From assembly GCA_938041705.1 (NCBI GenBank), contig CALISP010000162.1, positions 1 to 13,954 of the forward strand: a DNA stretch of 13,954 nt, written 5' to 3'. Positions within the stretch are counted from its first letter, which is position 1; every line of letters begins with the position of its first letter. Origin of the DNA: an uncultured Cocleimonas sp. Lineage in GTDB: Bacteria > Pseudomonadota > Gammaproteobacteria > Thiotrichales > Thiotrichaceae. Positions 6,679 through 13,823 of this stretch are shown in pieces. Both the position numbers and the translations under genes were made by a program. Under the pieces are notes generated by a model that saw only the letters and a program-made list of their open reading frames with translations, was not told the DNA's origin and made no database searches.

Positions 6679-7893
6679 ATGACTAAGACACTTTCAATCC
6701 CTCAAGCCAGAAAACTAGCATTACTATCTCAGAAGTTACCGCCTTCAAAACAATCAGGCACTGCAATTGAGGCTACCCAATCTGCTATAGAACATCTTGG
6801 GTATATTCAAATAGATACCATCTCTGTTATTCAACGTGCTCATCATCATACTCTATGGAATCGAAATCCACGTTATAAGCCTGAACATCTTGATCAACTA
6901 ATTGCTCGTAAGCGTGTGTTTGAGTATTGGTCTCATGCCGCTGCTTATTTGCCTATGCGAGACTATCGCTTTAGTTTGCCGCGAAAAATGGCATTGCTTA
7001 GAGGTGAACAGAAACATTGGTTTAAGCGTGATGAAAAGTTGATGCAATCGGTTTTGAAGCGTATTGAAGCTGAAGGGCCTTTAATGGCTCGTGACTTTGA
7101 TGATATATTTGCTAAAAACAAGTCAAAACCAAAGCTCGGCGAATGGAAAAGTAAACCTTCAAAACAAGCATTGGAGACTCTGTTTATGCAGGGCGATCTG
7201 ATGATCTCTTCTCGGGTAAATTTTCATAAGGTATATGATTTAACTGAACGAGTTTTACCTAAAGGCATTGATACTACTGAACCTACTGCTGAGGAAAATT
7301 CTCGTTTTTTAATCACTCATTACTTACTTGCGAATGGCTTAGCTCAGGCAGCTGAAATCGCTTATTTGCTGAAGAATACTAAGCCGATGGTGGTAGCAAC
7401 ATTGAATGAGATGGATGCATCTGGAGAATTATTAAAAGTCGAAGTGGGAAGAGGTATTAGCAAAGAAAGCTATTACGCTTTGCCAAAATCACTAGAGCTA
7501 TTAAGTAAGTCCTTGGCTCGAAGCAAACTTAAAATTCTTTCACCTTTTGATAATCTATTGATTCAACGTAAACGCATGAAGGCTTTGTTTGATTTTGATT
7601 ATCTTATTGAATGCTATGTACCTGCAGCCAAACGTCAATATGGTTACTTTTCTCTACCCATCTTATGGGATGGAAAACTGGTGGCTAGGATGTGTTGTAA
7701 AGCGGATAGAGCTGAGTCAGTTCTGCATATTAATCATCTTGCATTAGAACCGACGATTAAAAATACTGAGGCCTTTGTGGTAGCTTTACATAAAGAACTT
7801 GGTGCTTTTCTCGCATTTCATAACTGTCATGTTTATAAAATACATAGAACTACTCCAGCCAGTATTAAACAAAAGTTGGAATCTGTTATTTAG
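6679..7893 (+). CDS. ycaQ: AlkX/YcaQ-type DNA interstrand-crosslink glycosylase
   Basis: 404 aa, full length for the HTH_42 family (E. coli YcaQ 410). Family members flip out and excise bulky N7-alkylguanine lesions, and the YcaQ/AlkX branch unhooks interstrand crosslinks. Sequence hallmarks shared with E. coli YcaQ are LGYIQIDTIS, in which Gln44-Ile45-Asp46 is the Q-phi-D active-site motif that separates AlkX from AlkZ (Q-phi-Q). Others are EYWSHAAAYLP, RDYRFSLPRKMALL, VYDLTERVLP, LSPFDNLLIQRKR (S288-D291) and LECYVPAAKRQYGYFSLPILWDGKLVARM. It is cytoplasmic. The start ATG has no strong Shine-Dalgarno, but the conserved N-terminus (LSIPQARKLAL) begins at once. It has no operon partner: both neighbours are separated from it or on the other strand. 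Activity is inferred from the intact motif. Confidence 0.93.
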   Translation: MTKTLSIPQARKLALLSQKLPPSKQSGTAIEATQSAIEHLGYIQIDTISVIQRAHHHTLWNRNPRYKPEHLDQLIARKRVFEYWSHAAAYLPMRDYRFSLPRKMALLRGEQKHWFKRDEKLMQSVLKRIEAEGPLMARDFDDIFAKNKSKPKLGEWKSKPSKQALETLFMQGDLMISSRVNFHKVYDLTERVLPKGIDTTEPTAEENSRFLITHYLLANGLAQAAEIAYLLKNTKPMVVATLNEMDASGELLKVEVGRGISKESYYALPKSLELLSKSLARSKLKILSPFDNLLIQRKRMKALFDFDYLIECYVPAAKRQYGYFSLPILWDGKLVARMCCKADRAESVLHINHLALEPTIKNTEAFVVALHKELGAFLAFHNCHVYKIHRTTPASIKQKLESVI

Positions 7894-7958
7894 GAAAAGT
7901 ACTAGCTTTGCATAAGTTCTATTTACGTTTTCAAATAACAAAAACCTAATATCAGTTA

Positions 7959-7978
7959 AAAAGTAGGGGGGTGTCCTT
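7959..7978 (+). repeat. G-rich dispersed repeat, copy 6
   Basis: AAAAGTAGGGGGGTGTC followed by CTT. It sits between the convergent ends of the alkX-like gene and the Cys-rich protein gene, and overlaps the last stop codon of the latter. Confidence 0.75.
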
Positions 7979-8648
7979 ATTGTTGCCAAGCTCGAGACAT
8001 TCCGTAGTTTGGTATATACAGATACATATGATCGAAATAACCGCCTACCCACCATTTAAACTTCATGGATTGTAAGACACCTCTTTTATTAAACGTCATT
8101 TCTGTAATTTCGATTGCAGTGTTGTCACATTTTCGGCGTTTTGCTATTTCCCAACCATTACCTGCGGGGAATTTACATCTACCTGTGGCATGGTTTCTTG
8201 CTCTTCTACTATCATAAACGCGACCGATGCCTTTTGCATGGCAAGTGAAATACTGTGATTTAGAACCATCTACTTTGTCTCTTATCCAGATTTTTTCTGT
8301 GATTTCTGATTTGTGATTGTATCTGTCTTTAGGGCCTTTTATGGTTGTTAGGCTGTCGCCGTCTACATTAAAGGTACTATTCGCACTGTGCATGCAATTG
8401 GCTGACTTTTTTCCGTTCCATTTGACTCCAGTCCAAAGTTGGTAGGGGATGTATAATTTTTGACGTTTACAATCGTATAGACTGTTCTTGCCCCAGATCT
8501 CGGAATTTTTATTACTGTTACATGCTAGTTGATGCAGTTCAGTCATATTTTTAATGACTAGATCATTAGGATTTGAGGGAACAGTTACGCTTCCTGAGCA
8601 AGCGTTTGTGATTGCAATGAATGTAGTTAATATAAGTAATCGTTTCAT
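7977..8648 (-). CDS. Exported Cys-rich protein, possible lipoprotein, unknown function
   Basis: 223 aa from ATG 8648, which is preferred over the TTG at 8651 because AGGGGAAA (8660-8653) is well spaced. The N-terminus MKRLLILTTFIAITNACSGS is an export signal. C17 in TNAC could be a lipid-attachment Cys, though Thr at -3 is weak for a lipobox. The mature part has six further Cys (LAC, YDC, ANC, FTC, GRC, KC), enough for three disulfides in the periplasm. It is rich in Trp, Tyr and Lys/Arg (WTGVKWNGK, KFKWWVGGYF). No known domain is recognised. It follows the LytTR regulator gene on the same strand after a 69-bp gap, so co-transcription is plausible. A short inverted repeat (ATCAC-CTAA-GTGAT, 8661-8674) lies in that gap. 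Confidence 0.75.
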   Translation of the reverse strand: MKRLLILTTFIAITNACSGSVTVPSNPNDLVIKNMTELHQLACNSNKNSEIWGKNSLYDCKRQKLYIPYQLWTGVKWNGKKSANCMHSANSTFNVDGDSLTTIKGPKDRYNHKSEITEKIWIRDKVDGSKSQYFTCHAKGIGRVYDSRRARNHATGRCKFPAGNGWEIAKRRKCDNTAIEITEMTFNKRGVLQSMKFKWWVGGYFDHMYLYIPNYGMSRAWQQ

Positions 8649-8660
8649 CAAATTTCCCCT

Positions 8661-8674
8661 ATCACCTAAGTGAT
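8661..8674. promoter_or_regulatory. Short inverted repeat before the Cys-rich protein gene
   Basis: ATCAC and GTGAT flank CTAA, overlapping the end of the ribosome-binding region of the minus-strand gene. It could be an operator half-site pair or a small RNA hairpin; five base pairs is weak evidence. Confidence 0.25.
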
Positions 8675-8717
8675 TATCGGTCTTTCCTTTTCAGTATCGT
8701 TTTTAGTTAAAGTCGTA

Positions 8718-9548
8718 TTAGTTGCTTTGGAGTTGGCTGAATTCATTTTTTACCTTTTCTTCAAAGCGTCGACTCACGGGTACATCTTCACCAAACTTTA
8801 GTTTTAATTTGATATTAGAATTATCTTTGATCCAACCCAGTACATTTTCTGATGCGATCCAGAACGAACGATGTACTTGAAAACCGGGTTGATCTTCTAG
8901 ATCGATTAAGGCTTGTCCGAATTGATACAGAACTAACTCGCTGCCTAAACAGGTGGTTACTTTTGTGTAATGTTCTTGAGCTTGTATACGCAGTAAGGAT
9001 TCACGTATTTGATGTGACATGAGGTTATGCAATGGACTGAGATTATATGGCTCATTCAGTCGCATTACTTCTTGAGTGATGGGTTTGTGTAAGTTAAAGC
9101 GGAAGTTGAATAATTCATAATGATCTAAGCGGAAATTAATCAAAGCTACGAGCATACAAAAAGAAAGGTGCTTAGGTAATATCCACATCATCTCATCAAT
9201 CATTTCTGTAACGAGGCGGTTTTTATCATTGAGTGCGCCACTTAATTCTGGTTGACCCATGACTATATCTAGCATCGTGATTGAAAGGCTAAACACGGGC
9301 CAACTAATCAAAAAAGCGATGGCTAGTTTTAGTATCGAACTGAGTTTGAAAGGGATGACATTAAGTAAGTAATATGTACCTAAAAACAATATCGACTCAA
9401 GAGTGAAACGAGTGAAGAAATACCCCGAACGTCCCCACCAACCATCGCCAGGCCAGAGACCTCTGGAATGCGACGCCATCGTGAAAGCTAATAACAATAT
9501 CACTGCTAAATGAAACGGTATCTGTTTTGTGATTAGGGACTTCAGCAT
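8718..9548 (-). CDS. Membrane-anchored LytTR transcriptional regulator
   Basis: 276 aa. Four hydrophobic segments (about 11-25, 48-66, 71-93, 118-138) make up the N-terminal half, with no kinase or receiver domain. Residues 180-272 are a LytTR DNA-binding domain: LLRIQAQEHYTKVTT, GSELVLYQF, GFQVHRSFWIASENVLGWI and VPVSRRFEEKVKNEF. The VHRSFW and PVSRR motifs are those that contact DNA in LytR/AgrA-type proteins. This is a one-component, membrane-sensing regulator, probably answering envelope signals. The start ATG has AAGGA just upstream. The gene is divergent from the PEBP-like lipoprotein at 9749 and followed by the Cys-rich exported protein, so both are candidate targets. A pair of 9-bp direct repeats in the divergent region is the likely binding site. 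The signal it senses is unknown. Confidence 0.9.
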   Translation of the reverse strand: MLKSLITKQIPFHLAVILLLAFTMASHSRGLWPGDGWWGRSGYFFTRFTLESILFLGTYYLLNVIPFKLSSILKLAIAFLISWPVFSLSITMLDIVMGQPELSGALNDKNRLVTEMIDEMMWILPKHLSFCMLVALINFRLDHYELFNFRFNLHKPITQEVMRLNEPYNLSPLHNLMSHQIRESLLRIQAQEHYTKVTTCLGSELVLYQFGQALIDLEDQPGFQVHRSFWIASENVLGWIKDNSNIKLKLKFGEDVPVSRRFEEKVKNEFSQLQSN

Positions 9549-9574
9549 TGTTTTCCTTATGGTTTAGCTCATTG

Positions 9575-9604
9575 CTTTCCTTATTTTTCTTATATTAAGG
9601 AAGC
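9575..9604. promoter_or_regulatory. Imperfect hairpin in the LytTR leader
   Basis: GCTTTCCTTA pairs with TAAGGAAGC with one bulged base. It lies 27 bp upstream of the LytTR start and may belong to the 5' leader. TTCCTTAT also recurs next to the ribosome binding site (9553-9560). Confidence 0.3.
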
Positions 9605-9644
9605 TAAGTTATTTTAAAGTATTTAGTCTTTCATTGGTTTGTTG

Positions 9645-9682
9645 TTCATGAATTATGAATGCCAGTCATGAATTTTAACTGG
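9645..9682. promoter_or_regulatory. Paired 9-bp direct repeats, candidate LytTR operator
   Basis: TCATGAATT occurs at 9646-9654 and 9666-9674, with starts 20 bp apart. LytTR proteins typically bind two 9-bp direct repeats about two helical turns apart. The first repeat lies in a 15-bp palindrome (TTCAT-GAATT-ATGAA, 9645-9659). The second is framed by CCAGT and ACTGG (9662-9666, 9678-9682). The site lies between the divergent LytTR and lipoprotein starts. Binding by the LytTR protein is inferred. Confidence 0.5.
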
Positions 9683-9723
9683 TGAAGTTGTCGCGGAACT
9701 CTAATATAGATATTACTTATAAC

Positions 9724-9729
9724 TATAGT
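9724..9729 (+). promoter_or_regulatory. Possible -10 box for the PEBP-like lipoprotein gene
   Basis: TATAGT lies 20 bp before the start codon, downstream of the paired direct repeats. No clear -35 is visible, which would fit an activator-dependent promoter. Confidence 0.3.
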
Positions 9730-9748
9730 AAAGCTAAAAGGAGACGTG

Positions 9749-10246
9749 ATGAGATTGATAAAAAACACAGCACAAAAAAATAGATTTAAGATGAATGTAG
9801 GTATTCTATTTGCCACCGTAGTTGGCCTAACTGCATGTGCTGGCGGGACTAGTACAGGAAGTAGTGGTGTGGCGAAACCATCCTCAAAAGCAACTGTAAA
9901 ATCAGCAACAATCCCTAAAACAGCAAGTGCTGGTAATGCCTTTAAAATCTCATTTCATTGGGAAGCAGGAATGAAAAAGTGTTTCTCTAGAGTGTCACCT
10001 CCCGTTCAACTAATGAATGTTCCGCTCGGCACTACAACTTTAAAAGTTGTGATGGAGGATGCAGATTCATCTTATGCTCATGGTGGAGGCACAGTGAACT
10101 ATTCAGGTGGTTCAGTAATTCCCTCAGGTGCTTTGAAATCATGGGAAGGACCATGTCCTCCTTCACCTCATACATACACTTTTAAAGTTAAGGCTATCGG
10201 TGGTGAAACAGCAAGGGCAAGATTTTCTCAGAAGTATCCAAAATAG
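9749..10246 (+). CDS. Lipoprotein with degenerate PEBP (YbhB/YbcL-like) domain
   Basis: 165 aa from ATG 9749; AAGGAG (9738-9743) is spaced for this ATG rather than the GTG at 9746. The N-terminus ends in a good lipobox, LTAC (Cys30), so it is probably a lipoprotein. A Gly/Ser/Lys-rich linker runs to about residue 55. The rest resembles the phosphatidylethanolamine-binding protein fold: SRVSPPVQLMNVPLGTTTLKVVMEDAD aligns with the 'SPPL.W..VP.GT.S..L...DPDAP' core, and WEGPCPPSPHTYTFKVKAI with 'GP.PP..H.Y.F..YAL'. The usual DPDAP and HW ligand-pocket motifs are altered (EDADSS, AHGGG) and the domain is short. Ligand binding is therefore doubtful. It is divergent from the LytTR gene across a region with a candidate LytTR site and is followed by a perfect hairpin. 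Confidence 0.75.
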   Translation: MRLIKNTAQKNRFKMNVGILFATVVGLTACAGGTSTGSSGVAKPSSKATVKSATIPKTASAGNAFKISFHWEAGMKKCFSRVSPPVQLMNVPLGTTTLKVVMEDADSSYAHGGGTVNYSGGSVIPSGALKSWEGPCPPSPHTYTFKVKAIGGETARARFSQKYPK

Positions 10247-10259
10247 TTGCTCAAATCAA

Positions 10260-10291
10260 ATATCAGGATCTGTTTTTACAGATCCTGATAT
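10260..10291 (+). terminator. Perfect 14-bp hairpin after the lipoprotein gene
   Basis: ATATCAGGATCTGT, loop TTTT, then the exact complement, 13 bp past the stop codon. It lacks a following T-run, so it may act as a rho-dependent or bidirectional terminator or as a 3' mRNA stabiliser. The structure itself is certain. Confidence 0.6.
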
Positions 10292-10334
10292 CAATAACTT
10301 TGCATAAATGCCAACAACGTTTTTACAAAATAAA

Positions 10335-10396
10335 ACCCTGTTGTTATTCCAACCGAAGCGAAGCACAGATAAAGTTGGAACGACAGCTCATAGGGT
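10335..10396. repeat. Nested inverted-repeat element
   Basis: The outer arms are ACCCT and AGGGT, the middle arms CTGT and ACAG, and the inner arms TTCCAAC (10347-10353) and GTTGGAA (10374-10380) around CGAAGCGAAGC. The inner part resembles the GC-rich segment inserted in recB at 431-465, so this is probably a dispersed REP- or MITE-like element. It lies between the convergent ends of the lipoprotein and MscS-like genes. Confidence 0.5.
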
Positions 10397-10429
10397 ATGA
10401 TTTTCATTTTGTATAATAAGAAATCATGT

Positions 10430-10450
10430 AAAAGTAGGGGGGTGTCTTTT
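10430..10450 (+). repeat. G-rich dispersed repeat, copy 7
   Basis: Exact consensus AAAAGTAGGGGGGTGTC followed by TTTT, between convergent genes and 54 bp past the MscS-like stop codon. Confidence 0.75.
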
Positions 10451-10503
10451 TGAGACTAGCAAACTAAGGTTGTTTTACTTAATATTGTAATTCCTAATTA
10501 TTC

Positions 10504-12066
10504 TTAGTAATTCGTAAACTCAACATTGTCATCATCATCGTCATCGTTTCTGCCATCAAAGAACTTGGCTATTCGATTACTCAATTTGTTAGTACGTTTT
10601 TTCAACGCTTGTGCAGCTTGAGTTCTGTTAGTAGCGATTGCGTTAATTGCTTCTTCTTCCTCTGTTTGCCAACCAGCAACATTCTTTGCAATATTGTCCA
10701 TAATCTCGGGTTTCTTTTCGAACAAATCATGTAACGAATCACTGCTAATTTCCCATACACCTAATTCCTCTTTGGCTCGAATGGTGGTTCGTTGCGGCGC
10801 ACCGGTTAATAAAGACATCAAACCAATAATTTCAGATTCTCCCGTGGTTGCCATGTAAGTTTCTTTGCCGTCATCATCCACTTCATATACATCTGCAGTT
10901 CCGTAGGCGATCAAATACATGGATGTGGTAGTAGAGCCTGCCAAGATTATGCGTTCAGGAGGGCCTAAAACACGCATGCTGGCTGATTTAGCCAAATCTT
11001 TCATGTCTTCTTTGGTCATCCCTTCAAACATGGGGACTTGTTCAAATTGTGAAAGCAAATCACGCCAACTTGTCGCGTCATAAGCTGAGCCCGCCAAGCC
11101 GCGTTTTTCATCATCACGACTCGTGTATGTAAGGTGACGTTGATGAGCAAAGCGAATGCCCTTACGTGTGAAGCGATACCACATGGCATTGATTAATTCA
11201 TCACTTGCGACATACCAATCATCATAATGAGCAATGTGAAAATGCAATTTATACTTCATCCCAGAGTCGTCAAATTCATAAAACGAGGTGAAATTCCATG
11301 GGTGAGCAATAATATGAGGACAGGCTTCCATCAGAATATCGCATTCATCAATCACTACTTTTGGGGGAACATTATATTCAACCCAAAAGTACATGGTGCG
11401 ACGAGTCATTTTTGAAGGCTGATCGAGGTTACGGATTTTACTAGCAGCTACAGCAGTGTTTGATACAACTACATAGTTATTATCCATGTCCATATAGGTA
11501 ATACTGCGCCAGCTAATGTCCTTAACATAAGCCCATTCACCGTTTAATTGGATTAAATCACCTTTTGCAAACGGTTTAGTAGCAGACAAGGCCAAGCCAG
11601 AAAAAATCTCTTCGAATATAGTCCGCGATGAGTAACCTAAGATTAAGGCGATGGCGCCTGAAGCTGTAGCAAGTACCGTTATTGATTGATGCATGACAAA
11701 GCGCATTGCGATCATTGCAGCAATCAAATAGATTAAAGAGGTAACTAGATACTGGAGAATTATGGGAACGGTCACTTCGCCATCTGGAGTTAAATGCCTA
11801 CTGTAGACAAACTTTTTCACCATCGCATTTATAAAAAATGCAGCACTCATCCACCAAGCAATACCCAAAATACTTTTAATCGTAAAAGAAAAATCAAAGA
11901 AGCTAATTATCTGATTAGGTATTAAATAAAAACCAAAGCCAAAAAAAGCTAACGCTGACATCCCAAGTAAGACATCAATGTTTTTACGACCAACTATTTT
12001 TGCCATTAACCCTAAGGCAAAACATATGCCTGAAAAGCCTAATAGTAGCGATTGATTAAAATCCAT
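10504..12066 (-). CDS. MscS-like channel with C-terminal cyclic-nucleotide-binding-like domain
   Basis: 520 aa inner-membrane protein. Hydrophobic segments at about 6-22, 31-50, 63-82, 101-122 and 127-145 precede the MscS pore-lining and beta-domain signature. This signature is TVLATASGAIALILGYSSRTIFEEIFSGLAL (130-160), KGDLIQLNGEWAYVKDISWRSITYMDMDNNYVVVSNT. An alpha/beta cytoplasmic part follows to about 312. Residues 341-455 form a CRP-like cNMP-binding fold (VPMFEGMTKEDMKDLAKSA, GESEIIGLMSLLTGAPQRTTIRA, DLFEKKPEI). In the phosphate-binding cassette the usual Gly-Glu before the Ala/Ser-Leu-Leu is Gly-Leu (415-416), although Arg426 is kept. Nucleotide binding may therefore be altered. A basic helix and a run of six Asp (508-513) end the protein. 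The architecture is that of bCNG-type channels, which respond to cyclic nucleotide rather than tension alone. No operon partner. Confidence 0.9.
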   Translation of the reverse strand: MDFNQSLLLGFSGICFALGLMAKIVGRKNIDVLLGMSALAFFGFGFYLIPNQIISFFDFSFTIKSILGIAWWMSAAFFINAMVKKFVYSRHLTPDGEVTVPIILQYLVTSLIYLIAAMIAMRFVMHQSITVLATASGAIALILGYSSRTIFEEIFSGLALSATKPFAKGDLIQLNGEWAYVKDISWRSITYMDMDNNYVVVSNTAVAASKIRNLDQPSKMTRRTMYFWVEYNVPPKVVIDECDILMEACPHIIAHPWNFTSFYEFDDSGMKYKLHFHIAHYDDWYVASDELINAMWYRFTRKGIRFAHQRHLTYTSRDDEKRGLAGSAYDATSWRDLLSQFEQVPMFEGMTKEDMKDLAKSASMRVLGPPERIILAGSTTTSMYLIAYGTADVYEVDDDGKETYMATTGESEIIGLMSLLTGAPQRTTIRAKEELGVWEISSDSLHDLFEKKPEIMDNIAKNVAGWQTEEEEAINAIATNRTQAAQALKKRTNKLSNRIAKFFDGRNDDDDDDNVEFTNY

Positions 12067-12393
12067 CGGATTTACTCTGAAGTGGATAAGTTATTGATAG
12101 AAAATGTAAAATATCAAGTTAAGTAGATAATAACTTCGAATGACATTATTCACGTAATGTATCTGAAAAAAACTAATTTGTAATTAATGATTATTTAATT
12201 ATTTAAGGATATTCATTATCTTTGAATGTTTTCCAAGGTTATTTGGAATAATATAAAAGTGAGTTATTAGCTAAAAGTAGGGGGGTGTCTTTTAATTCAC
12301 ATTAAATGCTGTATTTAGATCGGAAGTAGGTTTATTGATGTATGGTCGCTCTATGAAATTCTTATTTATAACAACTTATTAGAAGACAGAGAA
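12067..12393. other. 327-bp divergent intergenic region
   Basis: AT-rich, no gene. It must hold the promoters of the MscS-like gene (minus) and the FAD oxidoreductase gene (plus). A small hairpin TTCCAA-GGTTAT-TTGGAA (12231-12248) and copy 8 of the G-rich repeat are the only clear structures. No convincing promoter boxes were found. Confidence 0.6.
12273..12293 (+). repeat. G-rich dispersed repeat, copy 8
   Basis: Exact consensus AAAAGTAGGGGGGTGTC followed by TTTT, preceded by AGCT as in copy 5, in the divergent region 101 bp upstream of the FAD oxidoreductase start. Not linked to any gene end. Confidence 0.75.
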
Positions 12394-13713
12394 ATGCTAA
12401 CTGATAAAGACTTTTCCAATGATCAACATGGTTGGGCAGAGTTCTTACCTGAACGAACTCCGAACAATTCTTGTAAAGGACAGTTACGGAGTTGCTGGGC
12501 AATTGTGGGAGCAGGTTTTACAGGACTTGCTTGTGCACGTCGATTGGCAGAGTTACACCCTGATGATGAAATTATTTTATTGGATGCCCGTGCTGTTGCG
12601 CAGGCTGCATCGGGCCGAAACTCTGGTTATGTGGTTGCTAATAGTCAATTTGGTGGGCCTTACGATCCAGAACAGTATGATCATTATTCACGAATAAATC
12701 GACTTAATCGAGCTGGTTTAAATTTATTGAGCGAACAGATCGGCAAGCATAATATTGAGTGTGAATGGCATGAAAAGGGTTTTTATCATGCCGTTGCTGA
12801 TAACACTTCTTTGAAAGAAGTTGGGTATTTTACCCATTACTTAGAGGATTTAGAGATACCGCATACGGTATTAGACCAGTCTAGATTAACAGAAAAACTG
12901 GGGACTGAATGGTATCAGTCTGGTGTTCATGTGCACGAAGGTGCGTTGGTACAACCTGCATCGCTGGTTTATGGCTTGGCAGATTCTTTACCTGAAAATG
13001 TAACCTTGTATGAGAATAGCCCTGTTATTAATGATCTGAATAAAGTAACAGGGTTTCCGATTACTTTACATACACCAGATGCAAACATTGTTACTGATAA
13101 TGTTATCGTGACGGCCAATTTTGAAGCCAATAAGATTGGCTTGAATAAACGTTATATTATTGGTAGTACTTTATCTGGTAGTTTCACACGTAAGTTAAGT
13201 AGAGAAGAGTTGGATTCATTGGGTAGCTTAAAACAATGGGGAGTATTGTCATTGCATGATGCTGGCGCAACTGTGCGACTAACTCAAGACGGTCGTTTAT
13301 GTGTTCGTAATACGGCTGAATTTAATGGAGGACGCCTGCTGTCAGATCAGATATTAGAGCAGCGTTTTGATCATCATCGAAAGGCTTTTGAAAATCGTTT
13401 TCCACAGTTGAAAGAAGTGCCTTTTGAGTTTTCATGGTCAGGTGTAGAAGGTGTTAGTCGGAATTTCACTAATTTTTTTCAGAATCCTAAAAAAGGGCTT
13501 TATCTAACGGGTGGATTTAATGGTTCTGGTGTTAGTAAGGGAACAGCATTTGGCACTGCAATGGCGGAGTATGCCAGTGGTGAGCAGTCAATTCTGATTA
13601 ATGATTGTCTGGCTAGCTCGAAAGCTGAGTGGATACCTCCTCGTCCATTACTTGATGTAGGGGTTTGGTATACGCTGCGACAACTAATTAAAAGTGTTGG
13701 CCGAGATGGTTAG
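12394..13713 (+). CDS. FAD-dependent amine/amino-acid oxidoreductase (DAO family)
   Basis: 439 aa. A Rossmann FAD-binding motif lies at residues 37-45 (IVGAGFTGL, with Gly39, Gly41, Gly44), and Asp64 at the end of strand two (ILLDA) is the likely ribose contact. AASGRNSGYV (71-80) is the flavin-contacting segment usual in the DAO family. The C-terminal FAD motif is LYLTGGFNGSGVSKGTAFGTAMAEYASG. The length and layout resemble gamma-glutamylputrescine oxidase (PuuB) and related oxidases of secondary amines or D-/N-substituted amino acids. The substrate cannot be read from the sequence. The N-terminal ~30 residues before the Rossmann fold (HGWAEFLPERTP) fit the PuuB-like group. It is cytoplasmic. 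No polyamine or amino-acid catabolic genes flank it. The Shine-Dalgarno is weak (ACAGAGAA). Confidence 0.88.
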   Translation: MLTDKDFSNDQHGWAEFLPERTPNNSCKGQLRSCWAIVGAGFTGLACARRLAELHPDDEIILLDARAVAQAASGRNSGYVVANSQFGGPYDPEQYDHYSRINRLNRAGLNLLSEQIGKHNIECEWHEKGFYHAVADNTSLKEVGYFTHYLEDLEIPHTVLDQSRLTEKLGTEWYQSGVHVHEGALVQPASLVYGLADSLPENVTLYENSPVINDLNKVTGFPITLHTPDANIVTDNVIVTANFEANKIGLNKRYIIGSTLSGSFTRKLSREELDSLGSLKQWGVLSLHDAGATVRLTQDGRLCVRNTAEFNGGRLLSDQILEQRFDHHRKAFENRFPQLKEVPFEFSWSGVEGVSRNFTNFFQNPKKGLYLTGGFNGSGVSKGTAFGTAMAEYASGEQSILINDCLASSKAEWIPPRPLLDVGVWYTLRQLIKSVGRDG

Positions 13714-13738
13714 CATTACCCAGAGCGATATTCACGAT

Positions 13739-13776
13739 TACTAATTAATAGTACTAATTAACATTTAAGTTACAAT
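13739..13776 (+). promoter_or_regulatory. Direct repeat and possible promoter of the last gene
   Basis: TACTAATTAA occurs twice with a 13-bp period (13739-13748, 13752-13761). TACAAT at 13771-13776 is a fair -10 box about 48 bp before the start codon. No clear -35 is present. Low confidence. Confidence 0.25.
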
Positions 13777-13823
13777 CTATGGCTACGCGTTTTTCTATCA
13801 CAGACGCAAATTAGGGAATTAAA

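Noticed and set aside
7786..8055. 89-aa minus-strand open frame
   Set aside because: Overlaps the ends of two firm genes in other frames; composition gives no support.
417..12293. The eight G-rich repeats as a CRISPR array
   Set aside because: Spacing is irregular (about 0.9-2.5 kb), genes lie between copies and two copies are inside coding sequence.
417..12293. The G-rich repeats as G-quadruplexes
   Set aside because: Each has a single G-run; an intramolecular quadruplex needs four.
417..12293. The G-rich repeats as rho-independent terminators
   Set aside because: AAAAG can pair with CTTTT, but the stem is only five AT-rich pairs, the T-run is part of the stem, and some copies lie inside genes or upstream of them.
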